Source: a bacterium
GTDB lineage: Bacteria > Electryoneota > Electryoneia > Electryoneales > Electryoneaceae
Reading direction: 5' to 3'
NCBI GenBank assembly: GCA_020444425.1
Contig: JAHLLB010000018.1
Span: 1 to 64,000 of the forward strand
Length of the DNA stretch: 64,000 nucleotides
In this document: one piece after another, positions 62,290 to 64,000 of the stretch
Layout of the letters: each line of letters starts with the position of its first letter
Position numbering within the stretch: the stretch's first letter is position 1
Translations under genes and position numbers: made by a program
The notes under the pieces: model-generated
What the model was told of the DNA's origin: nothing
Databases searched by the model: none
The model's input: only the letters and a program-made list of their open reading frames with translations

Positions 62290-62338
62290 GGTGGCCGGTG
62301 GGTGGTGGGCGGTGGTCTGTGGGCGGTGGGCGGTGGCA
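62290..62338. repeat. Heptanucleotide tandem array (GGTGGGC type)
   Basis: Seven contiguous 7-bp units: GGTGGCC, GGTGGGT, GGTGGGC, GGTGGTC, TGTGGGC, GGTGGGC, GGTGGCA. It begins 11 nt after the flavodoxin terminator. Confidence 0.8.
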
Positions 62339-62346
62339 AATAACAA

Positions 62347-62370
62347 TACCACGGACTTCAGTCCGTGGTA
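62347..62370. repeat. TACCACGGACT-type palindrome, copy 2
   Basis: TACCACGGACT and AGTCCGTGGTA are perfect 11-bp arms around TC. Same core as the palindrome at 22049-22080. Confidence 0.85.
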
Positions 62371-62388
62371 ATCTGTAGCAATCGGTGT

Positions 62389-62599
62389 GTCATCCTGAAC
62401 GAAGTGAAGGATCTCCATATTATCCGCATTCAAAAGCAACGTCATTCTGAACGAAGTGAAGAAGATCGGACTTATCTGCCCGTGAGATTAGCTGGATCTT
62501 CTTCATTCCACTTCGTTCCATTCAGAATGACGCATCAGATTATCACTTACGGGTTATCCTGCCAGATTCTTCACTTCTCTTCGTTCCATTAAGAATGAC
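62389..62599. repeat. Cluster of four GTCATYCTGAACGAAGTGAAG repeats
   Basis: Two units run on the plus strand (62389-62414 and 62441-62467) and two on the minus strand (62494-62531 and 62572-62599), giving a large imperfect inverted repeat. The unit type GTCATTCTGA..CGAAG..AAG is one I recognise as a recurrent intergenic repeat in many bacterial genomes. Confidence 0.85.
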
Positions 62600-62660
62600 A
62601 CCCTGGAAACACCTACAGGCAATCGCCAACCGGCCCAACCGGCCATCGATTATCATTTAC

Positions 62661-62709
62661 CGCCAACCGACAACCGATTACCCTCAACCGACCAACAGTA
62701 ACCGCCTAC
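62661..62709. repeat. Heptanucleotide tandem array overlapping a stop codon
   Basis: Seven 7-bp units (CGCCAAC, CGACAAC, CGATTAC, CCTCAAC, CGACCAA, CAGTAAC, CGCCTAC). The last unit contains the TAG stop of the YihY-family gene on the minus strand (62706-62708). Confidence 0.75.
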
Positions 62710-64000
62710 CGATCTCCGCTTTGACGCGCTTCGTATTCCTGCACCAGATCGTCCAGCGTGCGCGATTCGACGGCGCGCAGAGATGCATCCTGACGAGTGT
62801 CCATCCAGCCCTTCATCCACTGCCACGCCGGATGGTCGGGCCAATCCCACTCCGACCGTTTCTCGGACATCAAAAGCGAATCCATCTCTTCCACCGGAAT
62901 CTGCTTCGGGCTGCGCGCAAGCATGATCTCGTCCGGCGGCAACCCGACACGTTCAACCAACCCGCCATCCTGCAGCTTGTCCACCGTGGCGTCGATCAGG
63001 CCCGGCGGCAGACCGTACTCATCCCCCCACAGCACTGGGTTGAACCGGGAACTCTCGCCCCGTTCGCCACGGAACACTTTCGTTGCTTCGAACAACAGCA
63101 GGTAGCCGAGCACATTGCGTTGCGGTTTTGACAACCGCAAGCCCTTCGACTTGTTCGCGAGGGTCTGGTAATGCTGCTGGACAAAGGTCATCTCGACACC
63201 GGCCAGCACCAGCACCCAGGACAGGTTGATCCAGATCAGCAGCAACGGGATCGCCGCCAGCGAGCCATAGATGAGGTTATACTGGACGAGATTGGTGGTG
63301 TAGAAAATGAAGCCGGATTTTAGGATTTCGTACAACAGGCCGGCGATGGCTGCGGACGCCAGGGCGTACCGCGGCTGCACCCGTGTCGCCGGGACAAACT
63401 GGTAGAACAGGAACAGCCCGAGTATGATCATCCCGGCCGTCACCGCCCGGTTGAACAACGTTTCCAGGATGCCAAAACTCTCAACCGTCTTGCTGATGAA
63501 CGGCAGCGCCTGAACGTATGTCGTCAACGCCAGCGACCCGACAATCAGGATCGGGACAATCGTGATCAGGCCCCAGTACAGCGGCAACCGTTTCAACGAG
63601 CCCGCGCTTGAGCGTGCACCCCAGATCGAGTTGACTGTTCCCTCGACACCGCTGAAAATCGACCACACTGCGATAACCAGGACCAGCACGCCGATTCCGT
63701 TCAACGCGAACCCGCCAGCGTTGGTAATGATTTCCTCGAGACGGGTAGCCACACCCTCGCCGGTTCCCGGCGCGAGGTTGTCGAGGATGAAGGGGCGGAC
63801 GGTCGATTCAAACCAGTCCGCACCACCGAACAGTTGGAAAATGCTGAAGAGAATGACCAGGACCGGGATCAGGGTGAGCATCGTCGCGTACGTCAGGCTC
63901 GCCGCGCGGATCGGGATCATGTCACGCAGGCTTTCCCGGTAGACCACCTTGAGAAAGCGGAACAGAAACTCACGCGTATCTGACCAGAACGAACTCGTAG
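62706..64000 (-). CDS. YihY/UPF0761-family membrane protein, 5' end outside the window
   Basis: The frame stays open to the window edge (SSFWSDTREFLFRFLKVVYRES precedes the first possible GTG at 63947), so at least 431 codons are present and the true start lies beyond. It has about six membrane segments with the family landmarks AASLTYATMLTLIPVLVILFS, SIWGARSSAGSLKRLPLYWG, QFVPATRVQPRYALASAAIAG and LIWINLSWVLVLAGVEMTFV. A cytoplasmic C-terminal domain of about 130 residues looks like a winged helix (LPPGLIDATVDKLQDGGLV). The old name RNase BN is not supported for this family; function unknown. Confidence 0.9.
   Translation of the reverse strand, partial: TSSFWSDTREFLFRFLKVVYRESLRDMIPIRAASLTYATMLTLIPVLVILFSIFQLFGGADWFESTVRPFILDNLAPGTGEGVATRLEEIITNAGGFALNGIGVLVLVIAVWSIFSGVEGTVNSIWGARSSAGSLKRLPLYWGLITIVPILIVGSLALTTYVQALPFISKTVESFGILETLFNRAVTAGMIILGLFLFYQFVPATRVQPRYALASAAIAGLLYEILKSGFIFYTTNLVQYNLIYGSLAAIPLLLIWINLSWVLVLAGVEMTFVQQHYQTLANKSKGLRLSKPQRNVLGYLLLFEATKVFRGERGESSRFNPVLWGDEYGLPPGLIDATVDKLQDGGLVERVGLPPDEIMLARSPKQIPVEEMDSLLMSEKRSEWDWPDHPAWQWMKGWMDTRQDASLRAVESRTLDDLVQEYEARQSGDR

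Larger units (their letters stand above)
62280..62705. other. Repeat-filled intergenic region
   Basis: No gene. It holds a heptanucleotide array, a TACCACGGACT palindrome, four units of a GTCATYCTGAACG repeat and a second heptanucleotide array, each listed separately. Confidence 0.8.

Overview
This window looks like chromosomal DNA of an uncultured-type bacterium from the FCB (Fibrobacteres-Chlorobi-Bacteroidetes) side of the tree. Two large secreted proteins (13894-16224 and 17837-19831) end in a Por/type IX secretion C-terminal sorting domain with the YPNPF or YPNP signature. Many predicted secreted beta-helix, beta-propeller and Asp-rich lipoproteins occur, and the GC-rich coding style is fairly even. 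The species cannot be named from this sequence alone. No tRNA, rRNA, CRISPR array or intact transposase was seen.

Layout. 1-2609: Fe/Mn superoxide dismutase and a methyltransferase-like/RadC fusion. 2926-5742: two paralogous lipoproteins, the second internally duplicated, with near-identical 3' ends and terminators. 5974-9636: two poorly characterised proteins and a secreted subtilisin. 9801-11816: an AT-rich secreted ankyrin/PDZ protein that looks foreign. 12082-13212: an Fe-S 23S rRNA/tRNA uracil methyltransferase. 13894-19831: secreted surface proteins, including a tandem pair of small cysteine-motif proteins behind a strong sigma70 promoter and a structured leader. 19832-22020: exoD-pcm and a membrane zinc peptidase. 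22388-27195: a redox and iron block with a second SOD, an MscS channel, four ferritin-like proteins and a PerR-type regulator. 27502-29846: a Met/Cys gamma-lyase family enzyme, methylmalonyl-CoA epimerase and LMW phosphatase. 30142-32972: APS kinase fused to an apparently dead ATP sulfurylase, then UDP-glucuronate decarboxylase. 39737-33242 (minus strand): a tight five-gene operon of PEP-synthase-like phosphotransferase, PAS histidine kinase, response regulator, CBS protein and DASS-family anion symporter. 40024-45651: DUF4301, TatA, response regulator, UMF1-type MFS, TlpA-like lipoprotein and a ribbon-helix-helix protein. 45759-48269: nuclease-helicase fusion. 48354-51780: beta-helix protein with a frameshifted signal peptide, and a beta-propeller protein. 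51818-54243: gamma-glutamyltransferase and deoxynucleoside kinase. 54244-56110: an AT-rich ATPase island bounded by inverted repeats. 57129-61455: rplM-rpsI, rpsB, tsf-pyrH, frr. 61687-62193: flavodoxin. 62706-end: YihY-family membrane protein, truncated by the window edge.

Intergenic DNA carries several dispersed repeat families. (1) Palindromes built on GGGGACACTT/AAGTGTCCCC, one cluster of which lies in frame inside the helicase gene. (2) Tandem arrays with an exact 7-bp period but different sequences at five to six loci. (3) A TACCACGGACT palindrome at two loci. (4) A multi-hairpin element near 56.5 kb. (5) A GTCATYCTGAACGAAGTGAAG repeat near 62.5 kb.

The strongest leads for something undescribed are the PEP-synthase-like/two-component/CBS/DASS operon, the pseudo-ATP-sulfurylase fused to APS kinase, the AT-rich ATPase island with its palindromic operator-like site, the PerR/ferritin-like cluster, and the tandem small secreted proteins behind the structured leader.
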